Made by a program: the position numbers and the translations under genes
NCBI GenBank assembly: GCA_005883855.1
Contig: VBAU01000076.1
Span: 1 to 7,040, forward strand
Source of the DNA: Bacteroidota bacterium
Lineage (GTDB): Bacteria > Bacteroidota > Bacteroidia > Chitinophagales > Chitinophagaceae
Length of the DNA: 7,040 nucleotides
Direction of reading: 5' to 3'
In this document: positions 7,040 to 7,040 of the stretch, piece by piece
How the letters are laid out: each line of letters opens with the position of its first letter
Position numbering within the stretch: the stretch's first letter is position 1
The notes under the pieces: generated by a model
What the model was told of the DNA's origin: nothing
The model's database searches: none
Seen by the model: the letters and a program-made list of their open reading frames with translations, nothing else

Positions 7040-7040
7040 C

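Overview
The window looks like chromosomal DNA from a member of the Bacteroidota, probably a Cytophagia- or Chitinophagia-like lineage. This rests on the character of the proteins (LepA, the heptose enzymes and a secreted protein of a kind I associate with this phylum), on the absence of clear Shine-Dalgarno sequences before most starts, and on moderate base composition. The lineage below phylum is inference. There is no rRNA, tRNA, CRISPR array, integrase or transposase.

Layout: two blocks of genes point towards each other. On the + strand, the window opens inside lepA (elongation factor 4; the first ~37 residues lie outside). After 44 bases comes a multi-pass membrane glycosyltransferase of the GT39/ArnT type. 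On the - strand, read from the right-hand edge, are the C-terminal half of a GHMP sugar kinase (hddA-like), a broken gmhA (sedoheptulose-7-phosphate isomerase), a two-domain fusion of heptose-1-phosphate guanylyltransferase (HddC) and heptose bisphosphate phosphatase (GmhB), and then a secreted protein of unknown function. Between the converging blocks (3319-3596) lies a ~195-base repeat-like element whose two ends are inverted, diverged copies of the same hairpin-forming unit.

How the genes work together: gmhA, hddA, gmhB and hddC together form the route from sedoheptulose 7-phosphate to GDP-D-glycero-alpha-D-manno-heptose, a donor for surface glycans. All four activities are represented in three tightly spaced reading frames. 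GmhA makes the heptose 7-phosphate, HddA phosphorylates C1, GmhB removes the C7 phosphate and HddC adds GMP. The membrane glycosyltransferase may also serve surface glycosylation, but it is on the other strand and nothing directly links it to the heptose genes.

The most notable observation is that gmhA carries an in-frame TAG exactly where about eight conserved residues (the L-S/T-G-R segment after the catalytic Glu) should be. The frame continues perfectly on the other side, which is best explained by a ~21-base in-frame deletion that created the stop. Other points are the HddC-GmhB fusion with unusual residues in its phosphatase half, and the paired inverted repeat units at the convergent junction. 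I do not see a clearly new biological system here.
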